Assembly (NCBI GenBank): GCA_015501075.1
Contig: JADNYJ010000082.1
Location: forward strand, 110,319 to 174,318
Direction of reading: 5' to 3'
DNA length: 64,000 nucleotides
DNA from: Gymnopilus junonius
Lineage: Eukaryota > Basidiomycota > Agaricomycetes > Agaricales > Galerinaceae
Position numbers and translations under genes: made by a program
Notes under the pieces: generated by a model
What the model saw: the letters and a program-made list of their open reading frames with translations, nothing else
The model's database searches: none
Told to the model about the DNA's origin: nothing
Part shown: one piece after another, positions 12,174 through 23,136 of the stretch
Numbering within the stretch: the first letter of the stretch is position 1
Layout of the letters: the number at the start of each line of letters is the position of its first letter

Positions 12174-12813
12174 CAGAGATTCAGCAGAAGTAGCTGAAGT
12201 AGGGGTTCTCTAGGATAAAAATGGCAGGGTATGTGTTGGTATTTCTAGGACCTAGATTGTGGGCATTTTCTTCCATAAAGTATGATGTATTAATAAAGTA
12301 ACAACAAGAATTTTGGTGATAGAAAGGAAGAAATGAGCATAAACATGTCAAGAGTAGCAGGAGGAAGAGGAATATTGACATAACACATATTGAAACTCCA
12401 AAGATTACATAAACATTTTCCAGTGCAGTTTTGGGGGTGCAGTAAACAAAGGACTAGACAGGGAGTGCATGCAAGCTTCAAATACATCAAAAAATGACTC
12501 ATTAAAGATGACTCAATAATGGAATAAAGGCTTGAAGACTTGAAGATGAAAGACAACTTGATAAAGGCAGCTCAGAACCAGTTTGACAATGAATTAGTAA
12601 GCTGTTCATAAATGGGTACTCAGTACTGTGGCACAAGCTAGCCAGGAAGACATCAAAAGACAATGACAACTTGACAGGCAGCTCAGAAAACATTGAAAGA
12701 TGATTCAATGATGGCATTCTCTAGTCTTTTGTCTTTATTACCCTCCTGTACAATGCTCAATTGACATGCTATGATATACCAAATTCTTGTGCAGTTGCTT
12801 CACTGTCAGTATA
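12174..12813. other. Stretch without recognisable gene
   Basis: AT-rich, CpG-poor sequence between the DUF6589 pseudogene and a small TA-flanked element. Several short minus-strand frames (12181-12717) contain no domain I know. It may hold the promoter or 5' end of the DUF6589 gene. Confidence 0.4.
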
Positions 12814-13045
12814 CAGTACTAAAATGCTCAATTTGTCACCCCCTCTGACCTGTGACTGACCAAACCACTTTTTCATTTCATCAAATTACCAAATTTGGAT
12901 GTTTTTGATGGATTTGTAAGTGAATTTGGGCTCTGGAAGCCCATTCCAGGTGATTTTTTTGAGATTTTGGCATGACCACCACCAAATTTCATCATTGTAG
13001 GGAGGCCTGTGACATGTGACTGATGAATTGAGTGTTTTAGTACAG
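12814..13045. mobile_element. MITE with TA target site (Tc1/mariner-type ends), about 232 bp
   Basis: The left end cagtactaaaatgctcaat and the right end attgagtgttttagtacag are imperfect inverted repeats. A TA dinucleotide lies on each side (12812-12813 and 13046-13047). No coding sequence. The element sits just past the 3' end of the tyrosine recombinase pseudogene. Confidence 0.65.
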
Positions 13046-13600
13046 TATCAATGGTAATTATGACTCATAATTGCTCTCTTTTTCCTTCACAGTGGTAATT
13101 ATTCTCTTAGTTTCTTCTGACTGTAAGTGCACAATGAATGAATATGGCATAGAAAGGTCACTATGGTACAAGTAGTTGAAGAAATGTAGAGTAATAATCA
13201 AGAGCAGATGTTCAAACTGCACCTTGGTTTGGTGGGCTAATTCTTCCTTCAGTTTGCCAGCTGTCTGCTGTGGGGTCACCTCTTGTTAAATGAGGCTGTA
13301 TCTTGTCACTTTAACTTGATCAGAGCACAGTGCATCACTGTGGTCAGCCTCATATGTACATATACAACTCATCAAGGAGATAATGTATCAATGTATTGTT
13401 CTATTGTGGCTTGTCGGATACTGCAGATAAGCTAATCACTTCACAGAAAGAACTCACTTGTTCTCCCTGTGCCCATCCACCCCACTACCTGATCTGAGCA
13501 AGTGTCCACCTCTTGCTATCTAGAGCAAACATGAATCTGTGGTGAGCTCTGCCATAGTGATAGCAATGAGTTGTGAATTACTCAGCACCAGGGATCCCAG

Positions 13601-15232
13601 CAGTACTTTTCAGTCCCCCTACCATTCCTATAGGACTGGCCTGAGTCCTATAGGATTCCTGTAGGATTGGGGCCAAAACAGAATTCTGAGAGCAGTCCTA
13701 CAGGAATCCTATAGGATTCCTGTAGGATTAGGCCCAAACCATATCAGAAACAGACTCCCAAGGGCAGTCCTATAGGAATCCTGTAGGAATGACCCTAGAT
13801 TATCATATATGAAGAGAACTATACTTGTTATGACATATTTTTACACTAATATACACTTCTTTTATTACTATTCACCTGTTCCTATGACTACTCTTCATCA
13901 GATCCTTCTTCTTCCTCTGTTTCTGTCTCTTCATCACATCCAATATCACCATCTTCTGTCTCCTGGTTTGACTGCTTCTTCTGCTGCTTCTTGATGGTGT
14001 ATTTAGTATGATAGAACAGCATAACATGAATAAACCAGTTGAAGTTTTCAGGAGTAATCCATTTGGCAATAGACTGATAGCCTCCAAGCCATGCATTGAG
14101 TTGTTTGCAGACTTGAGTATTGAAGGCCCAGTGACTGTAAGGTTGTCCATTTGAATCATATTCTACAATCACCAAGTTTGGGGCCACATTGTTTGCTGGA
14201 GCAGGATTGCAATAAGTCCAGCAGAGATAATCCTGAAGGTGATGATTGATATAATGGTAGGCATCCACAATAAACTGAGATGTATGCTTCCATACCTCCC
14301 AGCTTCCATTGATGACTGCAGTTGCAAGTACCTGACATGCTTTATCAATGCATATATAGTCAGGCCATGAGTCTTGGGTAGGATAAACTGATGCAAGGAA
14401 GTTGAGAATGTTGGTTGTTGATTCTGAATGAGCAAATTTGGTCCAAGCAATAACAACACCACAGGGTGCGCAAATTGTTTCAACACAGTAATAGCAGCCA
14501 GAGCTGAAGTAATTTGGTGGCAAAGAAGGATCGCTAGCAGGATCATCATGTCATTGAGGATTGGGGCCTCAGGATCTTGGTTACCAAGCATAGCTTTCAG
14601 CTGGTCTCTGGAGAAGTCAGTGGATACCTGACCAGACATTGTGACAGGAGTACTTCCTGAAAGTGTTCCAATCTGTCTGATGATCTTGGCAGGCAGAAGT
14701 TCCCTCAACACTTCAATTAGTGCAGTTATGCACCAAACACCATGATGCAAGAAGATGGTAGTGTTGATTGCTTAAAGGGCTTACATAATATCAGAATAAA
14801 CTGGTACTAGCTATAGTTAACTTAGTTATACCCTAAATACCCTTAAAATTGATTAAAAAACATCTAAATGGACTCAAAGTGTTCTAGTCCTATAGGACTA
14901 GCAGGGGTTTTTGCATTTGCACTTGTTTTCCATGTGTTTTTAGCTTACATAATATACAGAAAAGTCGGTATTACCTATATTTAGCTTAGTTATACCCTAA
15001 ATAGCCATAAACATAGTTAAAACACATCAAAATAACCTAAATAATCCCAGTCCTATAGGGCTACCAGGACCAGTCCTCAGGATTGGACCAATTTGGCCCA
15101 ATCCTGGTCCAATCCTATAGGACTCTGGGCCTCAGCCATCTTAATATGGTGCACTATATGCCCAGTCCTACAGGAATCCTACAGGAATGGGCCCCAATCC
15201 TACAGGAATTACAGGGGGACAATAAAGACCTC
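13601..15232. mobile_element. KDZ-type DNA transposon, 1.63 kb
   Basis: The left end is cagtacttttcagtccccct, and the right end reversed is gaggtctttattgtccccct. The 8-bp word gatcccag is present on both sides (13593-13600 and 15233-15240). Joining the flanks restores the tyrosine recombinase reading frame exactly. Both arms carry many copies of words such as cctataggattcctgtagg, in near-palindromic form. The element holds one broken transposase-like gene on the minus strand. Confidence 0.85.
13888..14750 (-). pseudogene. KDZ-associated cysteine-cluster transposase fragment
   Basis: The main frame (13888-14523) reads YYCVETICAPCGVVIAWTKF, then PDYICIDKACQVLATAV, FIVDAYHYINHHLQDYLC, TYCNPAPANN, FNTQVCKQLNAWLGG and FNWFIHVMLFYHT, ending in an acidic, lysine-containing tail. 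I know this pattern from basidiomycete proteins described as CxC5/CxC6-like cysteine clusters associated with KDZ transposases. An upstream piece in another frame (to 14750) shows a frameshift near 14520. The N-terminal part of such proteins is missing. DDE-type acidic residues may be the ICIDKA and IVDAYH aspartates, but I cannot prove this by eye. Confidence 0.55.
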
Positions 15233-15949
15233 GATCCCAGCTCCTGTAGCCATAGCAAAGATTTGCTTTTGGACAACCTCTGCAGAGACTGAGTATCCAG
15301 GATAGATTGAGCTGCCAGCACTAAGTGTCAGGAAAAGATAATCATCAGGCTGTAAAGATCAGCCAAGCATTATCTCATAGAAATTGAGCCATTGGAGGAG
15401 GTGAGTGTACATATCAATCTCCTCTTCTTCCTGAGGGTAGATGTTGTAGATGTACCCTATGAAACATTTCATGAAGAGGTGAATGCTGAATTTCTTGGTA
15501 AGAAAGGAGATAAGAAGCTTACCATTAAGTTGGTGCTTATTGTTTCTCTCCCTTTTCTGTCAGTTCTTATGACTTCATAGATTGATCTTGAAGTAATAAT
15601 TCTTAGTAGGGTTGTCCACTGGTGGTCATAGCAAGCCTGCAGATATAAATTCAAGATTCTTATACTGCAAACTCATAGCTTCACTGACTCTATGAGTAGA
15701 AGTAAAGAATCAAATTTCATCTACTCTAAATTCTTGACAAAGAGACATACTGCATCCAGACAGTCCATGCTGAGGTTGATAGGGCATTGAAATGAAGATA
15801 GGATGCACATTGCAAGACACTCTGAGCTTGCTCTCTCAGATCATGCAAGAGATCAATGGAGGAGCAATACTTCTTTGAATTCTCAAGCAAGCATTGCATG
15901 TCCTTAATTGTCATCACACACAAATGCTTCCTCTCACTTTCTCCATCCT

Positions 15950-16424
15950 TGTTATATACGCGCCTCTGACCAACTCTGATCTCTGACTATACGAACTCTG
16001 ACCTCATGATCCCCTCGAAGTACTACAAGTCCCGGAACACGTAGACACTTAGATTACACATAGCTAGTCAACTCCGAGTAGTGCAGAGTAACTTACATGT
16101 CTGCCTGCTCACTAGTACACATACAGTCTCTGCTTAGTTTCCTCCATAGTATAAAAACCTTAGAACTATTATTAGGTACCTCAGTTCATATATTGTTTGT
16201 TAATCAATCCACGCTCTCTACTCTGCTCTCTCATTCTGATCCAACTCCGAAATTCGAGACAACATCCAGACAATGGAGTGCAACACACACGTTGAAGCTG
16301 AAGTCTCAACCCTATGTCTACATACGTTATGCTAAGACCAACTCCAACACCGATGTACTCCGACGTAGCTCCGACGTGGATCTCCTCTGCCTACTCCACC
16401 CTTCCTTTCATTTAGAACTTAACA
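15950..16424. repeat. Solo LTR, 475 bp
   Basis: It starts tgttatata and ends cttaaca, the TG...CA form of a long terminal repeat. The 5-bp word atcct flanks it on both sides (15945-15949 and 16425-16429). It interrupts the recombinase pseudogene between KNKD and the following GES codons; excision restores the frame. A second, broken copy of the same repeat lies at 44533-44576 plus 46850-47095. Confidence 0.88.
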
Positions 16425-17372
16425 ATCCTTGTTCTTGCAGGCATCAAGCATATCTTGGACAGCAGCAGAGTCAGCTGGATTGCCCTTCCATTTTTGCTGG
16501 ATGTTGTCAAAGTGCCATGGGCCATGATATTCATCACTGTCCCTATTTAAATTCAAGGTGAAAAGTGTGTTTGCATGAGGGGGTTGACTAGTTGAATACT
16601 CACAGGTAACCATAGTCATAAAGGAAGACAGACACTAAAGTTGTTACAGTCCCTTTCTTGCAGTTTTCAGTGAAGCACTTGAAAGCCATGAACATTGAGA
16701 TTGCCTAGGAGTACATTGGATAGGAGGGCCATCAAAAGCCTTTGCAAACAATGGATCAATTTGTCACCATCTCTGGGCATCATCTCCCCTTGTGTGCTGC
16801 TGGTGCCAGCAGATCACCTTTCAGAACATTTTCTTCTTCAGCAACAGATTTGACAAACTCCCTTGCTTGATGGATGTGCCTATAATAATTGTTGAGTGTA
16901 TTTTGTGATTTTCCAAATTTCTTTTGACTCTCCTTCACCATTATCAAGGTCTCACAGTATTTGGGCTTCTTCATAGGGTTGCTCCAGTTACAGTGACTAT
17001 TTTTTGCCTTGGGTTCATTCACATGGCATAGTGAAGAGGGAACACAACCAATTCTTGATGATGGCAGTAGGTGGTGGGCAGTGTGAAGGAGGGGTGCACC
17101 AATCTCCAATTCACTCAGTGAAATATATTAGGGGAGCTCAAAGTTGCTGTAGCAGCCACAGTGTGGCTTCTATGAGCTGCTTACCTACCAGGCACAGGTG
17201 ATCCATGGTTGATCCAATTGAATCTCTGCATGTTAGTAAGCTGTGATGCTTTGTGACAAGTGCATCATAAGTTGCATTCACAGTCATCTTTTCCTTTGCT
17301 CCTTCATCTTTGTGCATTTTCTGTTGTGTCTACCCTATCCTTTCCTAGTTTTACTTCCACATTCATTTAATT

Positions 17373-18585
17373 CCATGGCTCCAAATGCAATTCCACCCAT
17401 TCAGTGGACTGCTGATGACAACAAGGTCATCTGGAGCTTATTGGATGAGATGGGCAAACTTGAGAACTTCAAGGTTCTGTTTGGCAAAACTGAGGCAAAT
17501 GAGGTGCATTGCATGTCACCTGGTTACCTGGATGGATTTAATTCTTAAACTACTCCAGAACACATCAGGAGAGAGCAAGAAGTCTGTTTGTTAAAGGATA
17601 GGTGAAGCCTTGCTTCCCCCACCTTTTTCCTGATCATGCTACTGTGGCCAGAGATCATGTCAGAGGAAAGATTCATGAGTAAAGAGTTTCTTTATTTTAT
17701 GGTAGATGTATTGACTCATGAATGATTGAAGTTTACAGAAGAATTACATAAAATTTGCCAAGTGACTTTGACAAACTGGGGGCAGATTAGACAGAGAGTC
17801 TCAAAGTGAAACTCAAACTCAAGGTGGCAGTAATCAGTACTTGGATTTTTATATCCCACCTGATGGCCCAGACCATGATACACATCCAACAGCAAAGAAA
17901 CTGTGGGGTAAGTAGACTTCACTCTCATATTTGCCATTCAGTTCTTTTCCTAATTTTCTTGGATTGGAAAGATCAAATTGAAAAGAAATATCCATTCTTC
18001 TGATCCCTCCATTCCATTATGGCTGTGCAGCCCAGTGCAACCCCTCCTGCTGTCACAACTGGTGTCAGACCATCTGGATGGCAAACCCTTTATCTGCAAC
18101 CTCCAACTCCAAGTGAGCAGGAGGTCAATGATCTTGATGCATGCATTACCACTCCCACAGTCATGCTGGTCACTCAGATATCTTCCATCATAGCTCCTGT
18201 ACTCTTGGTCACTCAGATGCTGCTCATCACAACTCCTGCAGTCACAATTGCAGAAACTCCATCTGTTCAGTCTTTTGGTACCCCTCTTTCTGTCAATCCC
18301 AGTCCCACCCAACCTCGGCATGGTCCATGGACATTGACTCTCTCTCAGGCTGCAAAGGCCAATATCAAGAAGCTTCCACAAAAATGCTCACTGGAAGATC
18401 ACATTATTGATATACAAGAGTATGCCTCACTTTTATTTGTTCTGTTCTGCTCTGACAAGACCCATAGAAAAAATATAGCTGCCTCAGAACATTGGGAAGC
18501 CAAAGAACAAGCTTTAAAAAAGCATAGGCTTCTGATGGAGGAATTTAAATGTGGGATTTGGACTGCTCAGCAGTATTATGACTGA
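17373..18585 (+). pseudogene. Second gene of the Harbinger element, possibly Myb/SANT-like
   Basis: The first exon begins MAPNAIPPIQWTADDNKVIW, a tryptophan-containing start that resembles Myb/SANT-like DNA-binding proteins of Harbinger elements. Several broken pieces follow, then a 188-codon frame (18019-18585) that is rich in Thr/Pro and ends in a lysine/glutamate-rich helical segment with HWEAKEQALKKHRLLMEEFK. Harbinger elements usually carry such a second protein that helps the transposase bind DNA. The order of pieces fits this, but the assignment rests on position and a short motif. Stops between exons suggest decay. Confidence 0.4.
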
Positions 18586-19053
18586 ATCCATGCTCTTGAG
18601 GGGGCTTTGACAAATCTAACAAAGAGAATGGAAGTCAGAGTCCAAGTTCATCATCTCATTCTTCCTCCCCTACTTCTACTCCTGCTTGAACTGCTACTCC
18701 TTCCTGCTCAATGTTGATCTCATGCCATCTCACCTACTTGGGATATTGAAGGTGAGGATGGTAGCTTTTCTTCTTCTGATGACTTTTATGCCAGTGCCTA
18801 ATCTATAGTCTTATTTTGCTATTCCTTTCAGTCTTTAATTAGCTATATACCTATCCAGCATACAGCCAGTTTTTTTGCAGTCATGTGAGATCAACAAAGT
18901 AAGGTTCTGTTTAATTACAAACATGAGTAAATATATCCAAATGTATTCAAATATGTTCAGCATATATAATGAAGGCTACTCCAACTTATTTCCCCCACTA
19001 TCCTCACATTACTCTCCCCTTTTTTTTATCATGCATCCTCTTTCTTCTGAAAA

Positions 19054-20028
19054 GTGATCTGCTATCATTCACCATCTTCAAAATGGGGACTCAGTTCACA
19101 AAATAGCCTCCAAGCTTGGTGTGGGGAAGTCTACTGTTCAGGAGAGATGTCTTTACCTCTGAAAGAAAACCTTGGAGGCCACCCTTCTAAACTCACTCCT
19201 CAGGACTGCCGTCATATTGTTCAACTTGTATCACTGGAAAGGCAGATATAGCCACCCAAGTGCACTGCACCTTTCCACCATCATCAATACACCCCTCACT
19301 ACACAGACTGTTTGAAATGCCCTCAAGAAAGAAGAGTTGGTGGCTAGAGTAAAGGTCAAAAAGCCATTCCTCTCTAAACAGCATATAAAGGCTTGACTAG
19401 AATTGCTCAGAATATGAATCTTGGACAGAGGCAGACTGGGGTTATGTTTACAGATGAGACCAAGGTCAATCACATAGAGTCAGATGGAAGGCAGTGGGTG
19501 TGGAAAAAACAAGGAACTCCCCTTCAATCTCAACATGTACAGCAAACCATCAAATTTGGAGGAGGAAACATCATTGCTTGGGGCTGTATGACAATCCATG
19601 GTGTGGGATATATGTGCAGAATAGAGGGCAAGATGGATGGAGAACTCTATGTGGAAATTTTGGAAGACCATGTCTTTCAAACACTGGAGTATTATGACAT
19701 GGATCCTAATGATTTTGTCTTTCAGCAGGATAATGACCCCAAGCACACATCCAAAAAGGCCAAGAAGTGGTTTGAAGACCATGAAATTATAATGCTGGAT
19801 TGGCCTGCACAATCACCAGACCTCAATCCAATTGAACACCTTTGGCAAATCCTCAAAATGAAACTTGCAGAATATGAAACTGCCCCAAAGAGTATTCAGG
19901 AATTGTGGAATAGAGTTCAGGAGGAATGGGAAAAGACTCCCAAGGAAGTGTGCATGAATTTGATCAATAGCATGCCTAGAAGGATTCAGGCTGTATTAAA
20001 GGCCAAGGGAGGCTATACCAAGTACTAA
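19054..20028 (+). pseudogene. Tc1-type DDE transposase (DD34E)
   Basis: The C-terminal 211 codons (19393-20028) are open and carry the catalytic triad: FTDETKV, FQQDNDPKHTS and SPDLNPIEHLW, with 34 residues between the second Asp and the Glu, typical of Tc1. The N-terminal helix-turn-helix part (19054-19390) is split across frames by small indels and stops, so the copy is probably dead. It lies inside the Harbinger element, between its two genes, and so inserted later. I could not settle its terminal inverted repeats; a cagtttttt word near 18862 and acagttttttg near 20250 are candidates. Confidence 0.85.
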
Positions 20029-20289
20029 ATTTGTAGATACCTATATATTGATACCCCTGCAAAAAAACTGTCTGGATGCAACTCTGTAATTGTTCAATTG
20101 ATTACTTTTCAACAAGTTAACAAACAAAGACAAACAATATGTCATCTGAAAGTATAACATGTGACCTTCAACACACAAGTTGAATCATGTGATTTGAGCA
20201 AGATTACATAAAGTTACAGCTAAATTAAGTTGAATAGCCAAAACATCCAGACAGTTTTTTGAGACACTAAGCTGTGACTATTTCTGCTA

Positions 20290-21330
20290 CTAAATGTTCT
20301 CTCTTACTATTGTGATTATTATTACTACCTTCATTAATTTGATTATCTTCTCCATCGTCCACTTCCTGGACTTCTGCATGTTTGCCCATGAAGTGCTTTC
20401 CAGCCTGATATCCTTCAATGTCAATAATGATATTGTGGATAATAATTGCAATGGTGATCTACTGACAAGCAGCAACATGGTCTTCATTTGTCATGATGTT
20501 CACTTGAAGGCCATGAAGACATTGAAACCTGCCTTTTAATGCACCCATGCAATGCTCCACAGATGCAAGAAACAGTTTTGTTGAAAAGGGCATTTTTGGG
20601 TTGAAGTGAGGCTGGCTTCTTATGAATAGAAATGGTCCGATTATCAATGGAATAGGCTGAATCACCCTATGCAAATTCTTTGCCCTGAAAAAACCAATCT
20701 GGATACTTGCTTGCAGCAGTATGTTCGAAAGCTGCTGCATCATGAGCAGACCCAGTCATACCATGTGAATAATCAACAATATGCAGATTTGAAGGAACAT
20801 TTCCAATCTAAAGACAGAGTAAGCATGTAATCAAGCATGAAAATGTCCAAATACCTAAGCATTGTGACCATAATTTCCCTTCTGTGTATAGTAGGCATCA
20901 CTGTTCATGCCTGGCTTTGAATATAACACCACAATTGTACCATCATACATTACCCACCCCTCTTTCTACAATCCATCAAAGCCTACATGTTCTGCCATCC
21001 ATTGCTTCTCAATCTCCTTCTCCTCAAGTGTAAGTGGCCAAACAAAAGTGTCATGAAGGCTATCAATCATATCAAAACACTGGGCTGTAAATCCCTCTAT
21101 GCTGCCTTCTGAGATCCCACAAGTATGTGTGAGGCATCAAGGAGGAGCATAGATAGCATATAGACCTATTTGACTATTTCATGGTAGTCCCAGCAGGCCA
21201 TTTTAAAGGCAGAATGAAGTACAGGAGTGAAGTCAATGAGAAATAGAGGATTGTTTACTTTCTAGATGCATCCACAAGATGTGCTTCAGCATGACATGCA
21301 GCATGCATTACATAACTATCAGACATTTAA
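20290..21330 (-). pseudogene. HARBI1-like Harbinger transposase (DDE_Tnp_4 type)
   Basis: Reading right to left: FTAQCFDMIDSLHDTFVWPL, then WVMYDGTIVVLYSKPG with the first catalytic Asp, QKGNYGHNA, an intron near 20860-20810, NLHIVDYSHGMTGSAHDAAA with the second Asp, GDSAYSID, and a tail reading WITIAIILHNIIIDIEG, which is the usual C-terminal helix of HARBI1-like nucleases. Stops and frame changes show that it is degraded. The enzyme would cut and insert the 17130-21408 element. Confidence 0.72.
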
Positions 21331-21479
21331 ATTGGATCACCTGTGCCTGGTAGGTAAGCAGCTCATAGAAGCCACACTGTGGCTCCTACAGCAACTTTGA
21401 GCTTCCCTATTGGAATATAGCAAGCTAATCTGCATTCAGTAATTACTTACATAATCATAGCTTTATCAGAGCTTCCCCC

Positions 21480-22560
21480 TCCTGTACTTTTCTCATCTGT
21501 TTGCCTATGAGCTCCCCAGGCCAAATGCAAATATATCCTCATTTTGTGTCCTCTCAACATTGTCCTCATCTCCTGCTTTATCTATTTCAACAAAATGTGG
21601 AGAATTGAATAGAATCAATGGATTAGCAGCTTGTGCTATGTTATAGGGTGGCTGCCTACCATAGTCTAGCTAATGAGATGATACAGCTAATGGTACAATA
21701 TTATATGATGATGTTAAATTACAGGGTTCTTTTTTTAGTAAACCAAAGCAAAAAAAAGTGCTTAATAACTCCAAAAGGGCTAGACATCATTGCCATGAGC
21801 TAATCAAATCTGCACCTACCTTAAATCTCTTAGGGGACCTATTATGAATAAAAAATACTATCAGTTATGTATCTTATGGAACATAAATTGACCTAGACCA
21901 TACCAGAGAATAAGCTGGTTGATCTGGTAATATAATCAGAGGATGAGATGCATGAAATTTAGTAACATTGGCCATAACAGCAGCAAGCAGAATTGGTTCT
22001 GGGATCCAAATGACTATTGATGGCAGAATGTCCATGTGAATTGACCCTAGAGCATGCCTCTTGCAAATGCTATCATAGGCCTCCTTCATGACTGATGGCA
22101 CAAGGACTTCAACCTTGTAAAAGCAGAAGGCAGATGAAGAGTGCAGCTTGAAGTTGGTCACCATGATCTGCTGTACCCAAGCTGGACTGAGGCTAGGACT
22201 AGGACAAAGCTGCATACCAACCAGCAGATCAGTAAGCACTGACTGAATGACAAATAGCATGATAATCAGTATTGCATGCTTGGTAACTCAACAATGTAAA
22301 ATTTACCTGTGCCAGCAACTGAACAAAATGACTCAGCCATAGAGATAGTCAAAAATTACTGGACCCCAGCTGTCCCTGGTCTTTGGAATTCTGGGAACAA
22401 TCCAATCTGACATTTTGGGGCCACCCAATAGATTGGCTACTTCAGACATGAGGGGCCAGCAGTAGACAATCAAGGCAGATGGCAATGGGAAAGAGTCTGG
22501 GATGTAGGCAGTGTGAGTAGGGTAGGTGCACCTAAGATTATCATGAGGGTCATGGAGCAA
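21480..22560 (-). pseudogene. Unrecognised conserved-looking gene fragment
   Basis: Two exon-like frames occur on the minus strand. The upstream one (22333-22560) ends SWGPVIFDYLYG and includes WPLMSEVANLLGGPKMSDW. The next (21874-22260) has SLSPAWVQQ and IVIWIPEPILLAAVM. They look like parts of one spliced protein, and I have a vague memory of similar text in repeat-associated basidiomycete proteins, but I cannot name a domain. No target-site marks delimit it. Confidence 0.3.
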
Positions 22561-23136
22561 TTCATCCTATAATTGATCCCATCAATGGGGCAGGAAATTC
22601 TAGTACTTTCTAGTCCCCCTGGGATTCCCTGGGACTCTAGGGACTCTGAGCTTCTTAATATGTAAAAATATTCTCTGTGCAGTATTTACAGCCCTTTGCG
22701 GAACTTAGGGCGCAGCATCAAAAATTTTGAAATTCTGCCATTTTGACTGGCAGATTTTCTGCAGGCTCTAACACTCGCAATTCTCGCTCTATATGCGCAT
22801 ATTATATACCATTCGAATCGCCTAGTCAATACGCAGCACCCTGTTCAGTTTTTGCCAAGAAAATCCGAGATTTTGACACTGATATCGCGTGATCATGTAT
22901 TTTGGTATGAACCCCCACTAGAACACACTGCAAATTTTTTGTAGTACACCTGGGCTCTTGAGAGTCGAGGTGTACGTGTATTATGTATGTATTTGTATAG
23001 CACCCTGCGAAGTTTTGAGGTCAGAGGATGCAAATTCATAGAGATTTGAGGTCGCGACTGGCACGGTCCCACGCGGCATGTCTTTATCTCGAACCACAAC
23101 ATCCTCAGATGCACTGCCATAGACTTCCTGTACCAT

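Larger units (their letters stand above)
13058..17109 (-). pseudogene. Crypton-type tyrosine recombinase pseudogene
   Basis: Read from right to left, the pieces line up with the phage-integrase-like proteins of basidiomycetes: a helical N-terminal core-binding part (SQNTLNNYYRHIHQAREFVK, about 16870), FMAFKCFTEN (about 16680), YHGPWHFD and GNPADSA (about 16500), LHFNALSTSAWTVW (about 15780), IDMYTHLLQWLNFYE (about 15400), LQPDDYLFLTLSAGS (about 15330), then THCYHYG, RWTLAQIR and WGGWAQGE (13490-13580), and YLLDEL (about 13360). The expected HxxR box reads H-C-Y-H, so the catalytic arginine is lost, and there are in-frame stops. Two elements split it: a solo LTR (15950-16424) and a KDZ-like element (13601-15232). 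Such enzymes cut and rejoin DNA to move circular elements. Confidence 0.7.
17130..21408. mobile_element. PIF/Harbinger-type element, about 4.28 kb
   Basis: The two ends share an inverted repeat of about 75 bp: left 17130-17205 begins aggggagctcaaagttgctg, and right 21333-21408 is its reverse complement with few changes. A 3-bp ATT lies on both sides (17127-17129, 21409-21411), in line with Harbinger target duplications of 3 bp. Inside are a HARBI1-like transposase (minus strand, near the right end), another frame on the plus strand near the left end, and a nested Tc1-type transposase between them. Confidence 0.8.

Noticed and set aside
13600..13800. CRISPR-like array of repeated cctataggattcctgtagg words
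   Set aside because: Spacing is irregular, units are palindromic and diverged, and the block is the subterminal part of a DNA transposon.
18862..20260. Terminal repeats for the Tc1 copy inside the Harbinger element
   Set aside because: Words with ccag and a T run occur on both sides, but their order and orientation do not make a convincing inverted pair.
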